Assembly (NCBI GenBank): GCA_009767595.1
Contig: VSDK01006555.1
Location: 638,397 to 702,396, forward strand
DNA: 64,000 nt
DNA from: Symbiodinium kawagutii
Taxonomy: Eukaryota; Sar; Dinophyceae; Suessiales; Symbiodiniaceae
Direction of reading: 5' to 3'
Every line of letters starts with the position of its first letter. The first letter of the stretch is position 1. The notes below the pieces were generated by a model, which saw only the letters and a list, made by a program, of their open reading frames with translations, was not told the DNA's origin and searched no databases. The position numbers and the translations under genes are program-made. This document shows, one piece after another, positions 36,683-49,386 of this stretch.

Positions 36683-39559
36683 GTGTGCAAAACCGCTCAC
36701 CAGAACTTGGTCAAATGCCTAGGTGGAACTGCACATGTCATTTCATACATTTTCATATGCATATACAGTAATTGTGGCGCGGCATAGAGTACAAGGTTCA
36801 AAAGTGCATTTTGAGGACTCTTGATTCCTGGAAAGGCCTACGTTGCCACAGAAGGCTGCTTTGCAGACAGACCAGACTTGGGAGTGCGAAGCATAGTTGA
36901 TGTTCTGCACATGGTCTGAGTTGGGAAACGACGGGCATGCAGCAGGGCCGTCCCCCCAAGTGTTCCAAATGCACACACTTGGAAATCCCAACAGGGTGGG
37001 GTGATAATGAGATGATGATACAATGTGAAGCTTCTGAAGTTTCCGAGAATGAGGGGAACTAGATACGTGTCGAAACGACACGGGCTTATGCGTAAGGTGG
37101 GTTGATTTGCTTTGCCCACTGGCCATCGATGAAGAACAACGAAGTAGAACAACTTGAGAATCATTTTTCAGGTAGAATATCACAGCTAGTTTTCCGTTGG
37201 CCTGTGCCAGCTGTAAATCCACAGGCCCCTTGCTTGCTTTGGAAATCAAAGCCCTTAGAATATGGGAGTTCCCACACCCAGCCACATCGAAAGAAACAAA
37301 GACACATGACATGCCAGTAATAGTCTCCATAAGGGCAAAGAACGTGTCTTTCAATTTACTGGTGTCAAGTGGTTGCTTTCTGTGTTTTTGCGATACTCTC
37401 CTCAAACTGTGTTAGAAAGCTTGAGGCTTTGTTGCTGCCACTTGAAGATGCCGAACGCCTCAAACATGGCGACGCTTCAAGGTGTGATGGCGACACATGA
37501 TAACATATGGTCAAGGTATGGTGATCAAGGAAGCTTAGTTTAGCAACATCTCAGTCACGGACAAATACACCATGACCAACTGGTCAACTGTACTAGTACA
37601 TCCTCAAATGTACATTTTTACTTGGACAAACAAGATAATAAACATAAGAGCACATGATCGCACAAAAAGGTGCGAAAATTGTGACCGCCGTCGTTTAGGT
37701 TTGTTCGTAAAACTTAGCTGGACGAAGCAGTGGAAGATTCTGCGAAAGTTTGGAGAAAATCGTGTGGCCGAGAGATGGTGAGATTGAAGATCCGCAAGAT
37801 TTCTTGAGGAAAATTTTTTGGATCGGCTCTATGAGATTTTGGGGGTATGAAGAAGTCGCATTGTGGTGAGAGCGTTCAGAAATGTGAGCGGGGCTGCCTT
37901 TCAGACGCCCCCAAGTGCAGATAGCCAGGCAAATGGATAAGAGGACACAAAACATAGAGCCAGTTAGCTAGGTTCATCAGATAGGTTGAACGATAGATCA
38001 AGTGTTGAATCTATAGGTAGATAGATTGATAGCTGGATAAAGTTAGTCTAGTAGATTTGCTATGAAGATATAGACATGGATAGATGCATACGCAGACAAG
38101 TAGACAGGTAGACAATTCCCGTGCAAAGATTAGCAGGCAAACATGATTGATGACACGTGGATAACTAGATGCCCGAGATGCGCAGATCGACAGGATGGCC
38201 AGTTGGATATATCACGAAAGCTAGCATCAGCTGACTGAAGTTGCTCTTTCTTTAGCAAGTAGTTGGCACGGACAGGACATCCAAAAGTCACAAGTAATTG
38301 AAGAATTCAATTATTGGGGGCCCCACCCCCCCTCACTAGGCTCAATGCTACCCAGGGTTGTGCATGTTGCGGTGATCTTCAACAAAATGAATGCACGCTT
38401 TGTCGTTGTTTGTTTGAGTCAAGTCTTTTGCAATGCTAGCTTTCGTCACCTACCCCTGGCCTCAAGTTGGTCATAACATGTCATAACAAAAAATCCGACG
38501 AATAGTTAGGCAAATATCCCAATAAAGACTAGTTTGGCCATTGATGGGATGTTCGCCAGGGGTACAGGATATTGACCCACAGCCATATAGATCCAGCTAG
38601 ACAGATCAGATTGATAGATGCAAACACCACTAGGTGTTGTAGGTCGATAGGCAAACAGGTGGATAGAAACATGAAGAGATGAGGATAGATAGGAAGACAA
38701 ATAGATCCGTATATGTGATTATATAGAGATTAGGTAGATACCACACAGCTTTGTACCTATATTTTTTGAGTTTTGTCTTTAAACTCTAAACATAGAACAC
38801 ATACGAGAGACGAGTAGATGGATGGATAGCCAGAAATATCAGATACACAGAGAGATAGACAGAGAGATACACATATCCATGTAGGGACAGATAGATAGTG
38901 TGATGTGAATCCGCGAAGGTACCTTTCTTCCCATCGAAATTTCTGACTTGCCACGTTCCGGTACCGCTTGCACAAAGCGACCCGGTTCTTCAAGTTGATG
39001 AAAAATCTTTCTGCGCACAAGTTATGTCAGTGCTTCGTTGTGCTGGACAGGGCGGCAGAAAAACCAGCCGCGCGCAATCTAGATTCTCTCAGGCCATCTC
39101 GGAGTCAAAAGCTTCACAGGATACAGATGAATACTGATTAGAATAATGAATACATATGAATACTACATGGCAATGCATCATAATGGGTATTCCTAGGAAT
39201 TCTGTGCAAAGAGCAGTTGTGCAGCTTGGATCAGCTTAGATCAGCTTGGAGTGCAAATTGCGCTACCGCATTTTTGCACAGTCCGACATGTTCGACTTCC
39301 GACACTTCGAAGATCTTCGAAGTTGTGGTTGTGCAGGCTTCGGGCTGACCGTGCCTCTCAAGCTGGGTGCCAAGACCAACAGCATTCAACAGTCCAAGGA
39401 GGAGACACGGAAATGAAACGGAGATCACATGGATATGTTGATAAGTTCCATCTCTTAGGAAAATGCATATGTGGAATAGAATGAGATTGTTGTGTATATC
39501 TCAAAGACATAGATGCCCAAGCGGTTTATAGCAATAGGACTCCGATGCATGAGGATACA
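36683..39559. other. Degenerate repeat DNA, no supported gene
   Basis: A 220-codon ORF on the - strand (36743-37405) has no recognisable domain and overlaps exon sequence on the + strand. From about 37670 to 38230 and from 38500 to 39080 there is degenerate GATA DNA flanked by sequence loosely like the composite-repeat core (for example CGGAACGTGGCAAGTCA on the - strand near 38945). These may be old, decayed copies of the composite repeat, one in each orientation. Confidence 0.45.
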
Positions 39560-39570
39560 ATTCTTTTAAC

Positions 39571-39961
39571 AGTAGTACCGCACAAGGTGGTGGCGGAAGT
39601 TTTTTATTTGAGAAACCAATAGGAGAGGGAGGCCTCTCTGTTCGTATCTTTGTTTGTCTGTCCGTCCGTTTGAGCGTCTGTCTGGTCGGTCGGTCAGTCG
39701 GTCGGTCTGTCGGTCCACTGGTTTGTCTATCGGTCTGTCTCTCTCTCTCGCTCTCTATTATCTATCTACTATCTGTCCTATCTATCTACCTAGTTTTTTC
39801 CACCCACCCACCCACCCATCCATCCATCCATCCATCCATCCATCCATCCATCCATCCATCCATCCATCCATCCATCCATCCATCCATCGATGGATCGATC
39901 GATCGATCTGTCTATCTATCTATCTATTCATTTATCTATCTATCTATCTATTTACTTATTT

Positions 39962-39993
<32 letters not shown>

Positions 39994-40099
39994 TCGATCG
40001 ATCTATCTATCTATCTCTATCTATCTGTCTATCTATTTATTTATCTATCTATCTATTTATTTATTTATCTATCTATCTCTATCTATCTATCTATTTATT

Positions 40100-40130
<31 letters not shown>

Positions 40131-40608
40131 CTATTTATTTATTTATCAATCTATCTCTATCTCTATCTCTATCTCTATCTCTATCTCTATATCTATATCT
40201 ATATCTCTATCTCTATCTCTCTATCTCTCTATCTCTCTATCTCTCTATCTCTCTATCTCTCTATCTCTCTATCTCTCTATCTCTCTATCTCTCTATCTCT
40301 CTATCTCTCTATCTCTCTATCTCTCTATCTCTCTATCTCTCTATCTCTCTATCTCTCTATCTCTCTATCTCTCTATCTCTCTATCTCTCTATCTCTCTAT
40401 CTCTCTATCTCTCTATCTCTCTATCTCTCTATCTCTCTATCTCTCTATCTCTCTATCTCTCTATCTCTCTATCTCTCTATCTCTCTATCTCTCTATCTCT
40501 CTATCTCTCTATCTCTCTATCTCTCTATCTCTCTATCTCTCTATCTCTCTATCTCTCTATCTCTCTATCTCTCTATCTCTCTATCTCTCTATCTCTCTAT
40601 CTCTCTAT

Positions 40609-40659
<51 letters not shown>

Positions 40660-40965
40660 CTCTCTCGAACTTTCTTTTGATCTGTACCTGTGTCTATTGG
40701 AACCTCCAAAAGCCCTGCAAATCCCGAATTCTTCATTTCTTTCCGATTTTGACTTGCGAATGTGCTTTTGCGCCACGGCGCGCGATTTTTGCTGACTGCT
40801 TTCGCCACAGACCTCCGCACCCGCCGTTTTACTCAGCCTACCTTTCGACCATCCCAGAGCATGAAACTATTGAAAGACACAGCATTTCGTGGATTCCTGT
40901 CTGTCACGCCCGCAATTTGCTTTCTTTCTGTTTGAACCTTTCTTGATTCCCCGTCCTTGCTATCT
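39571..40965 (-). repeat. Composite satellite/GATA repeat, copy C (inverted)
   Basis: On the - strand it has the parts of copies A and B in the same order: head with GAAATGCTGTGT, GCGGGTGCGGAGGTCTGTGG (about 40800-40825), core GCACATTCGCAAGTCAAAAT (about 40743-40765), a long microsatellite, and the tail (39571-39600) reading GGCGGAAGT / AGTAGTACCGCACAAGG on the + strand. Only one core unit is present instead of the satellite in copy B. The far end is not sharp. Confidence 0.75.
39680..40670 (+). repeat. TCTA/TCCA microsatellite including a long 8-bp array
   Basis: (CATC)n at 39808-39888, mixed TCTA/TTTA to 40200, then about fifty near-perfect copies of CTATCTCT (about 40209-40606), then (CTAT)n. 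The 430- and 336-codon ORFs here encode only SISLSLYL repeats and are not genes. Confidence 0.98.
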
Positions 40966-41562
40966 TATAGTCAGACTAAGACTGTAATTCATGTTGAATT
41001 CCCAGGCAAGTTGGATGCGGTTACCAAGGTCTTGGGCAAAGAGCCGCTTCTGTTTCAGGTGTTTGCGTTGACGCTTCATTTTTTGTCTCGCATGATCTTG
41101 TTGGCAACGGTCTTGCGGGCAATGTTCCCAGTATGACAGGTAGTTTCCGAAAAGGCTTGCCTGCGAGACGAACCCAGTATTCATGGCGCAATGTTCGCTG
41201 CTAAGGGCTGATCAAGCAGTTTGACAGTTGATTGGTTCCAAGTCACCCATGTAGGTGCGAAGGGTCGTTATGTTGGTGAGTTCTTCTTGCTAAGGAAGCA
41301 CACTTTTAAGAGAGGCCTTGCTGACAATTGCACAACTCGCTTTCGCCCTGACAGCTGCCAGACTGCCAGATCTGAACATTTTTTGCTAAGCTTGAACTGA
41401 AGGAGAATCAGTGAAAGGTTTTCCCAGTGGAAGCTGGCTGAGGACGGGCTTTCCGATGAATGAAGGAAACAAGAGAACAGATGATGACAGGTTTGAATGA
41501 GCAGAGAGCAGCTTTGATGTGTTTTACCCGCCAAACGTCGAGGCTTGATGGAAAAAATGCAG

Positions 41563-44500
41563 GCAGTGGGTGTGGATGGAGTGGGGGGTCGTCAAGAATC
41601 TTTCAAGCTTCAACAAGAACAAGATACACTTCACATTTGCAAATCACCTTGACCGTTGGACATTGTCGATTGATTTTGTAACGCCATTTGCGCAAAGCAT
41701 ACGCATGTTTTTTGTTTGCTTGTGCAGTCTGTGTTTGCGCCTGTGCCTCAAACTTTTTGTTTGGAACCAAATTTGCTCCGTGGTCACCTTTCTTTGTCCT
41801 TCACTTTTGCTGATTCTACAAAGTATTAATAGTAATGTATGCCAGCCAACAGGCCTCCATTTTGGCAATGTGTTTTCAGACCGGACATGACGCATACGCT
41901 TCGAGGTTTTGCGTCTCCCATCTCCCACTTTTTCGGATAGCTTTTAACACAGTTTCCCTCAAAAAGGTCTTGATACCTTGAGTTCCGCGATAGTGGTTGT
42001 CACTGCAAACATAGGATGAAGACAATGTTCCTGGATGTCCCTGGTATGAATGCATTTGTGATGACCCTAGATTATTCATGACTATGCACACACACTGCAT
42101 ATGTATTTTCATATGGATGTTGGTAATAACTAAGAATGGTTTCGACCCGCGGGATATATCTATACCTACTTACCAATCTACCTATTCTCATTTTCCTTTC
42201 AATCCATCTTTTTCTCTTTCCTTTACAATAGGCACATTTCCTGTCGTTTCAATGCAAACAGAGCTTGGTCAAGGATGTTGAGACCAATGCCCCAGCCAAA
42301 CAAATGAATTTAGAACAACAGTTGAAAACAGAAGCGATGCACAATGGGACCCAAGCAATGACCAGTTTCCATTGATTTCCACAATTGCTCAACGTCCATG
42401 TCCAGTCATTGTGAAGCAAAACACACAAGGAAGATCTGAGGAGCACAGTGTTTTCTTTGTGCATCGCACCTGGAGTCTTGCCACGCCAGACAAAGGTGAT
42501 GCTGAGTTCATACTTGTTCAGTTTAGGCTGCAAAAACAGAAGATCTAAAATCATCTGAATCAGACATTCAAGACTTTGAAGAGCTGCTGTTTGCTTTGCA
42601 AATGCAGTGGAACCGTACTTCCCTGAATACATACATACTGTGATTGCAAAAAGACGCAGTCTTGGACATCACGGCACAACCGATGGCGAACAAAGCACCC
42701 TCGTGACGTTGAGTCATTAAGTACTCAGCACATTATATAAGTTGTAATTTCGACTCTGTACTTGAGAATATTTGGTATGTATTTTTTACATATATATTTT
42801 GCGGTGCTTTTTCATTTGCTGTCTAGATTTTTGATACAGAAAGACGGTGCCAGAGCCTTTGATGTTCAGGCTGGGTCCTGATCGAGGCTTCGGGAAGCGA
42901 TGCAAATTTGTATCTGGAGGCATGTAACGCCCACGTATCCCTTAAGGGCTTTGTGTTGTGAATGCGAAGCACTTGCTCTCAATGTATTCACCATGTTGAC
43001 AGTTGGGAGGACCTATAGGTTTGCACATAGCAACACTTTTCAGGAGCCTTGCAACGCAACACTCTTAAAACCTGGATGGCAGGCAGAGTGGTCCAAGGTC
43101 TCTGTCAAGCAAACGTTTTTGGAGGACCGGAGTAGCGCAGAAGCGAAAGGTGGCGTAATGTGTCTTGTCAATCGGACATGGTGTCTTGTGAGGCGTTGAT
43201 CCTCGAATGGCCCGGTCTCAGGATAGACCAGAAGGCCCACTGTAGGAGTCTACCCATCTGTCTACCAATGAGTCTTCCATATTTTGATAGAAGGCATTCC
43301 ATATTTAGATAATTTTTGAGTAGAAAGATAGATTTATGCAAATGCAAAGGCGTTACGATGGGCGTTACAGTTGAGCTCACTTGGAGTTTCACTTGACACT
43401 GGCATTGCCCGCTTGCATCCTCTTGCCCTTGCAGGTGACATACGCGGTGGAGTGGCGACGATCTGGTACGTCAGGTCCAGGCAGCGATTGCATTTCTTTC
43501 TAGGAAGCTGCTAGCAGCACGTTCGAAGATGGCTAACTGCTATTGTAGACACTGTAGACACCGTAGACGCTGTGGACATTGCTGGACACTGATGAGCTGT
43601 CAGGAGGTCATGCAGTTTCAAAGTCAAACAGAATACATTTGACTGGGTGCTCAACTCAGTCGCGTGGCCAGCTTTTGACACTTGTTTTCCATCGTTTCCA
43701 GATCCTCCAGTCATCATCGCATATTTTTCTTTCCTAAGGCAAATAGCTGAATCAAGGGAGTTTCTTCGGTCATTTTTGACAGGGTCACTGATGGTGGAAT
43801 GGTTGAAAGCAAGAAACCTTGTGACACAACCAGATAGCATCGCCTTTCTGTCACAGTGTCGGATCTCTTCTTGGGGCTGCAGCATTATTGCGAAGTCTTC
43901 GCAGAGAATGCGCTTCTCCGTAAACTAAGCCGCATGGCAGACCAACCGAGGCTCCACTGCCCCGATATCAGATATCATGTTTGGGATCAGATCCACGCTC
44001 GTTTCCTTTGCCAAAAGCAACTTACACGAAGCAACTGCAAAAACAAGAAGGAGAGGCCAATAGGGTCTGTAGGAATTGCTTTGCTGTTGGGTCTACTTGA
44101 AGGAACCCCCCTGGGGAAAAGTTCCCTTCTGGATTGTCGCTGATTCACAAGGGGGGATGTTGTCGCTGCTCCTGTACATTAATGGAGGTGTCCAAAAGTG
44201 TCTGTCCCTTCGATTTCCCCTGGCGCCTTTGCCCTATCCCTTCAACCCTCGTCCCACAATTTCAGGTAAACTTTGAGACCCTAAACTGTATATGCAGATG
44301 TTTTGAAGCGACCCCCCGCACTGTCCCTGAGTGACCTCAGATCATGGCGTCCTGAAGTGACCCCTCGACCCGTGGACCTCCACAAAAGTCGCAACAGGAA
44401 CATGTCAGATTTCTTTTTCTTCTCGCAAGAACGCCTGACAGGCTTCCGACTGATGGCAATTTTGCAATGCGTGTGTTGGCCTGTGTAAGGAGCCCAGTGG

Positions 44501-45944
44501 GCCCCAGCATGACAGCAACCAGAGCACCAGAGCAACACCAGAGAAATTGAATCTCATTGCATTTGAATCTTAAACATATACATGAAACACATATAAAAAC
44601 ACATAAAAACAGAAGTTTAAGATGCAATCTCTTTGTTTATCTTTTTGTGTTGCATTTTTTGTAATTGGCACATGGTACCCTGTGGATCCGATCAGGTCAC
44701 AAGCACAACTCCTGGAGTAACTCCGCTGCGGTTGAATGGGCCGTGGGTGGAGGTGCACCGATCCTGATCCTGTGCACCACACCCCTTGTGTGTGGGGCCC
44801 GTGTCCGTACTGTGTCAAGCTTGTTTTTTTCTTCCTTTTTAGAATATTTTTTAAAGGATTTAAAAGGTTGTCATTTTTCTTGTTTTTAAAAATTACTTTT
44901 TCTTATTTTTTCTTCTATTTTTCTCGTTTTGAAGTTTGCTGTGTGCCTCCAGGCGACAAAACTTCCAGCAGACAAGAGGCCTTGGCAGAAGACATGCAAG
45001 ATAGGGTTACCTTACATTACCTTACTTGATTTCCCAAGCTTTATATAGCTTGATCAAGAATAACGTGCAAATAAAATCAGCAAAGAACGACGATGTTGGG
45101 CCCTTTTTAAATGGGGGCAGTGCATTCCACCAATGAGTAATTAAACCTTTCAGATCCTCGAGAGCGCCAGAATAGAATCATGATATATTTTGATAGCAAA
45201 TTTGAGTCTGAAGTGTATTCAAGGTCCAAAGGATAGCATACTGAGCATAAACACATTGTCTTTTTTTGCATGCAATCTTCACTCAATCAGGACAGTCCAG
45301 AGTAGTTTGAACGTTATAATAAGTTTGATATTGCTTTCGATTGCTTGATTTTATTTATTTTTAATTGCTTTCGGATGCTTTCTGCACGCTTTGTTGAGGC
45401 CAGGTCGAGCTCGTGCAGGAAGCCTCGATGTAAATCTGGCTCCAATGGGAGAAGTCCGAGGAGAGTGCCAGGCAGAGCGTGGGCGGGACACAAGGGGCTC
45501 AAGTAAGGACTTCTAAGGATGCTCCATGAAGGTCCCAGAGGATGCTCAAGGTCTAGACATGCCGTGGCCGAAGTGTGACGAATTCCGCAAGCGTCTCTTT
45601 TATCTCTTTTCATGAACGCCACCCAGCACAGTTGTGCGAAGTTGTTCACTTGCAAAGAGAGTGTGTTGGGGTCGGGTGGAGGTTAAATTGAATTTGCATC
45701 ACCACTTTTCAGGGGCGTTGCAAGGCAAGCGTTCATTTTCCGTCATTCCCCTGTTTGGCTTCCTGACTAGCAGTCCCAAAACGGAGCGCGTCTCCACCTG
45801 CAACCCTTGCTCTTACCTCCCCTCTTGTACCGGCTTGCTGGAATTGTTTTTGCATCGTCTTCTCTACTAATCTCTACTGACATCTCCGAACGTCCAAACT
45901 CAAAGTCTGAGATCTTTCGCGTTGTCAAAGAGGCCAATTCTTGA
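41563..45944 (+). CDS. Large multi-exon gene, function unknown, C-terminal part
   Basis: Candidate exons: 41563-41677, 41880-41905, 42274-42364, 42870-42919, 43044-43097, 43435-43465, 43607-43640, 43739-43855, 43883-43919, 44032-44064, 44103-44187, 44298-44356, 44953-45005, 45399-45502, 45712-45740, 45912-45944 (stop at 45942). Phases match at each junction apart from 41905/42274, where an exon seems missing. Donors include a GTAAGG at 45503 and GTACGT at 43466. The translated pieces read like one soluble protein (KIHFTFANHLDRWTLSIDF, EPPWGKVPFWIVADSQ, SLDVNLAPMGEVRGEC). No family recognised. The 27-bp gap at 43856-43882 is very short for an intron, so that junction is doubtful. Confidence 0.5.
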
Positions 45945-48900
45945 CGGCCCCGGTGCACTGATCTCGTCGTTGGTATCTGGCAGACAACAGGTGCATGCCC
46001 ACCAGCTACAGTAGGCTGATGCCCTTTTGCTTCGGCATGATCTTCTTACAGCACCATGTTGCATGTGCATCCTATGTTTCAATATGAGAACGGTTTTCCT
46101 CCAAACGTTGATGGCAGTGAAGTTAAACCTGTGCATACTGACAAATCAACTAAGCCATTTCACTTCCAGCACATGTTTGCTTCAACCGGACACATTGTTA
46201 CTAGCAAGACGACAGGGCAGGCCGGTATTGTCCTGTCAGCACGTTTTGACCCCGTTCAAATTCAGATGGTGGACGATGGTGGATGATGGTGGACGATGGT
46301 GGACGATCATTTCTGTGTGCATGGTAGGCCGTGGTATTAGTACCGCATATGATCAATCAATATTAATCATACTATACAAACACTGCACTGACATATCTGA
46401 ACTTTTTTCTTCCATGTCGTGAAGGCGGTGCGAGGCGGCTAAGGAGCCTACACACTTGGAGATGGAACTGCTTTGAAACCTTCCAAAAGCTGTGCACTGT
46501 CACTTGACAATGGCATCTTTCAGCGTGTTTTTGCATGTGTTTGCTACTGTACACATCAGAGTTCCAATAAGTGATCAAAATATGTCAAAATGCATTTTCA
46601 GGCCAGAACTATTAGATTTTAAGAGTTAGGGAGCTGGTATGTGCAATTTGTATTGTTTAGTGTTTTTTTCTTTTGCTCTTTCAAGTGGCTGCTTTTATCC
46701 TTGCCGTTTTGTGCGGCCCTTGGTGTTGTCGGAGATTTTTTCGGTTCTTTGTCTGGCAGTTTTGTTTTTGATGTGTGGAGGCTGTCTTTTTGCTTCTTTT
46801 TTCTTGCTCTTTTGCTCTTGATGTCTTGATGCAATGGAGACAACATTTGTATACAGACGCAATACGTGTACAATACACGTTCGCTGGGATTTAGAGCGAA
46901 AGTCTATCATGCTCATAGTGATGCATCATTCTAATAGGTCCTATTAATAGGTTTTCTTTTTTGATGCCAGACGCATGGTTCGTTCAAGCACTGGTTCACT
47001 CTCCCGACAATCGAGCTGTCCTTGCAGCGCTGGAAACACGAAGCATTTGCAACTGTAGGGCGTGCACATCTCCAACGGCATCATAGAAATATGGGACAAG
47101 TTTGAACGCACACCAATAGAATCCAATAGAATCCAATAGATCTATAAAGCAAAAGAAAACAGCAAAACCAACAACAGCAAAACATGATACCCCAAAAACT
47201 GCAAACAATCAATTTCCCCAAATTTGGGCGGTGTAAAATACCTCTTGACACAACTCATATTGCAGCTCAAGTCTGTGCTGAGGATGCGCTACTGAAGTCT
47301 TTTGCTTTCTGCTCGCCCTTGCTTTCAGAACGAGCAAACGAACAACAGCATGCGGTCAGAAATATGGACCAATGCCGCTGCCGAGCATTTTTTTACCTTC
47401 CGGGAGTCATGTTGAGCTGAGATTCTTGCGGGGTAGATCATCAGATCAACGCACCTGGGGTTTTCGCGTCACATTTGGAATCGTGTTTCTTCGAAGTCAT
47501 TCCAATGTTTAATGCTTTTGGCAAGTCTAGAGACATTGAAAGACGCTTCCAGGCCAGCAAATGCTCTGCTTACTTGGCACCAGAGGAGATTCTGCCGGAC
47601 TGTCTAGCTGTTTTTATCAACATGCTGGTTCTAAATGACTCCTTTTGAGGACAGAGAGTCAACCGAGTCAACAAGTTGCATGAAGACACAATCTTACAGT
47701 GCATAATATCCACTTGAAAGGAATCAGCAGGCTACATCAACGATCCAAAGTCCACTTTGTGCAGGCAAGGAACTTCAAGGAACTTGCTTGCCACATTCGT
47801 GAGTCAACGCTGTTTGTATGTGATGATAACTCTGAAAGTGAGCAGGCGATGTGGATATTCCTTTGTGGAACACAAGAAAGGACAGATCACATTTCTCTTC
47901 GGCAGTGCAGTTGAATTGTTTGTGCCTGAAGCGAGCAATGATTAACCATCTATTTGGATATATTTGGATCTATTTTGTAGTAGAGGCATATTGATAGCCT
48001 GTTGCTTGACGTTTCTTGGAGTACGGTGCACGCCGTAGAGTCGAGAGCTTTCTGTTTGAAGTCCGCTGAATCTGAAGTTCTGCAACTACCTGCGCACTTG
48101 CTGGTAATGAGAATGTTGTGGATTTGAAAGATTTAATCGGTTAATGGATTTCGTGAAGCGTTACATTCGGCATTTTCCATCCATGCTTGAGTTGTCTTTG
48201 ATGCTCCTTGGTGCAGGTGGCTAGGATGTCAAATCATAGATGATGCTGTCAAAGAGCAGTGATGCAGTCTTGTAATCGTTAGTGCTCCTGTCCTGTCCCA
48301 TTTGGAGATTGTCACTGTCATCCTGGCATTTCACTTTTTCTTGTCCGCTACTCTCGATGGCTCACTGCCCAAAGCTGATACTTGAAGCCGACTTATTGCC
48401 ATTGAATCTGAATTCTTCAGCATCGCATGACATGGTTGCACATCAGCACATCTTTTATCAGGCAGACTCTCCGGTTTCCTCAGGCCACTCTATGCTACTC
48501 CCTCTCTCGCCCTCTCCTTTTTATCAATACACATAAAAACGTAAAGTATAAATATATCATTGCAAATAAGAATAGAAATTAGATAAATCAATATAAATCA
48601 ATATACATATATATATATATATGTATGATATATGTTTGTATATACTTGGATATACACTTTTTCCCTCTCTCTCTCTCTTCTCTAGGAAAATTCAGGTGGA
48701 TCCATCACCTCTCCAAGCAGCGCAAGTTGAGTAGAAAGGCCAAGTTCGAAAGTTCTTAAGAGGACCCCTTGGGAACCCCCTGGGAAATCCATGCAAAACC
48801 CGTTGCAAAACCCGTTGCAAAACCCTTGGTCTCCTGAAGCTTCTCACATCGTCTCAGTACTCATCACTTATTGGATCTTACTGGTAGGCATTGCACGTCC

Positions 48901-49386
48901 GGTATGCATCACATTGCATCACACTGCGTCACGATCCTTCTCCAGAGAGACTGTACGAAGAAACAGATCGACTGAGGGCGCAAGTTTTTTTTCCCTTGCC
49001 TTAATAAAGCAACTCCTCCGACTTGTCCGCACCATCGCAGTCACATCCAGCAAGTGTTTCGCATCGCTGGCATGTCCGCCAGCTTTGTATGGCTACCCTC
49101 GCCAGAATTCCTTGGAACATCATGTGTAATATCATGGAACACTGGAGATGTTTGTGGAAAAATGAAATCAAAAACAAATTACTCATCATCAGCAACTCTT
49201 GGCCTTTCAACTTTGAAAGATGCCCTCATGGTACATCTCTATGAGTAGCTATGAGGAGATATACATCTACTTGTGTATTCATAGTTTGGCAAGCACTTGT
49301 ATATATAGCAATGTGAACGGATAACATCCAGCATGTAAACGTCGAGATTGACGTATCATACATGGACACTGTGTAGCTGTTAGCAG
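45945..49386. other. Unresolved stretch with exon-like fragments
   Basis: Possible exons near 46057-46100, 47263-47345 and 47768-47805 have good acceptors but more than one open frame. TATA-rich microsatellite at 48600-48640. Short exon-like pieces near 49052-49225 may be upstream exons of the gene at 49387. Confidence 0.35.
46265..46308 (+). repeat. (GATGGTGGAC) repeat
   Basis: Four copies of a roughly 10-12 bp unit GATGGTGGAC/GATGGTGGATGAT. Confidence 0.85.

Noticed and set aside
36743..37405. 220-codon - strand ORF
   Set aside because: No recognisable domain, and all better-supported exons nearby are on the + strand. An ORF of this length is possible by chance in about 130 kb of reading frame.
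39654..40946. ORFs of 300-430 codons rich in Ser/Leu/Tyr/Ile
   Set aside because: They are translations of the TCTA/CTATCTCT microsatellite; open in all three frames.
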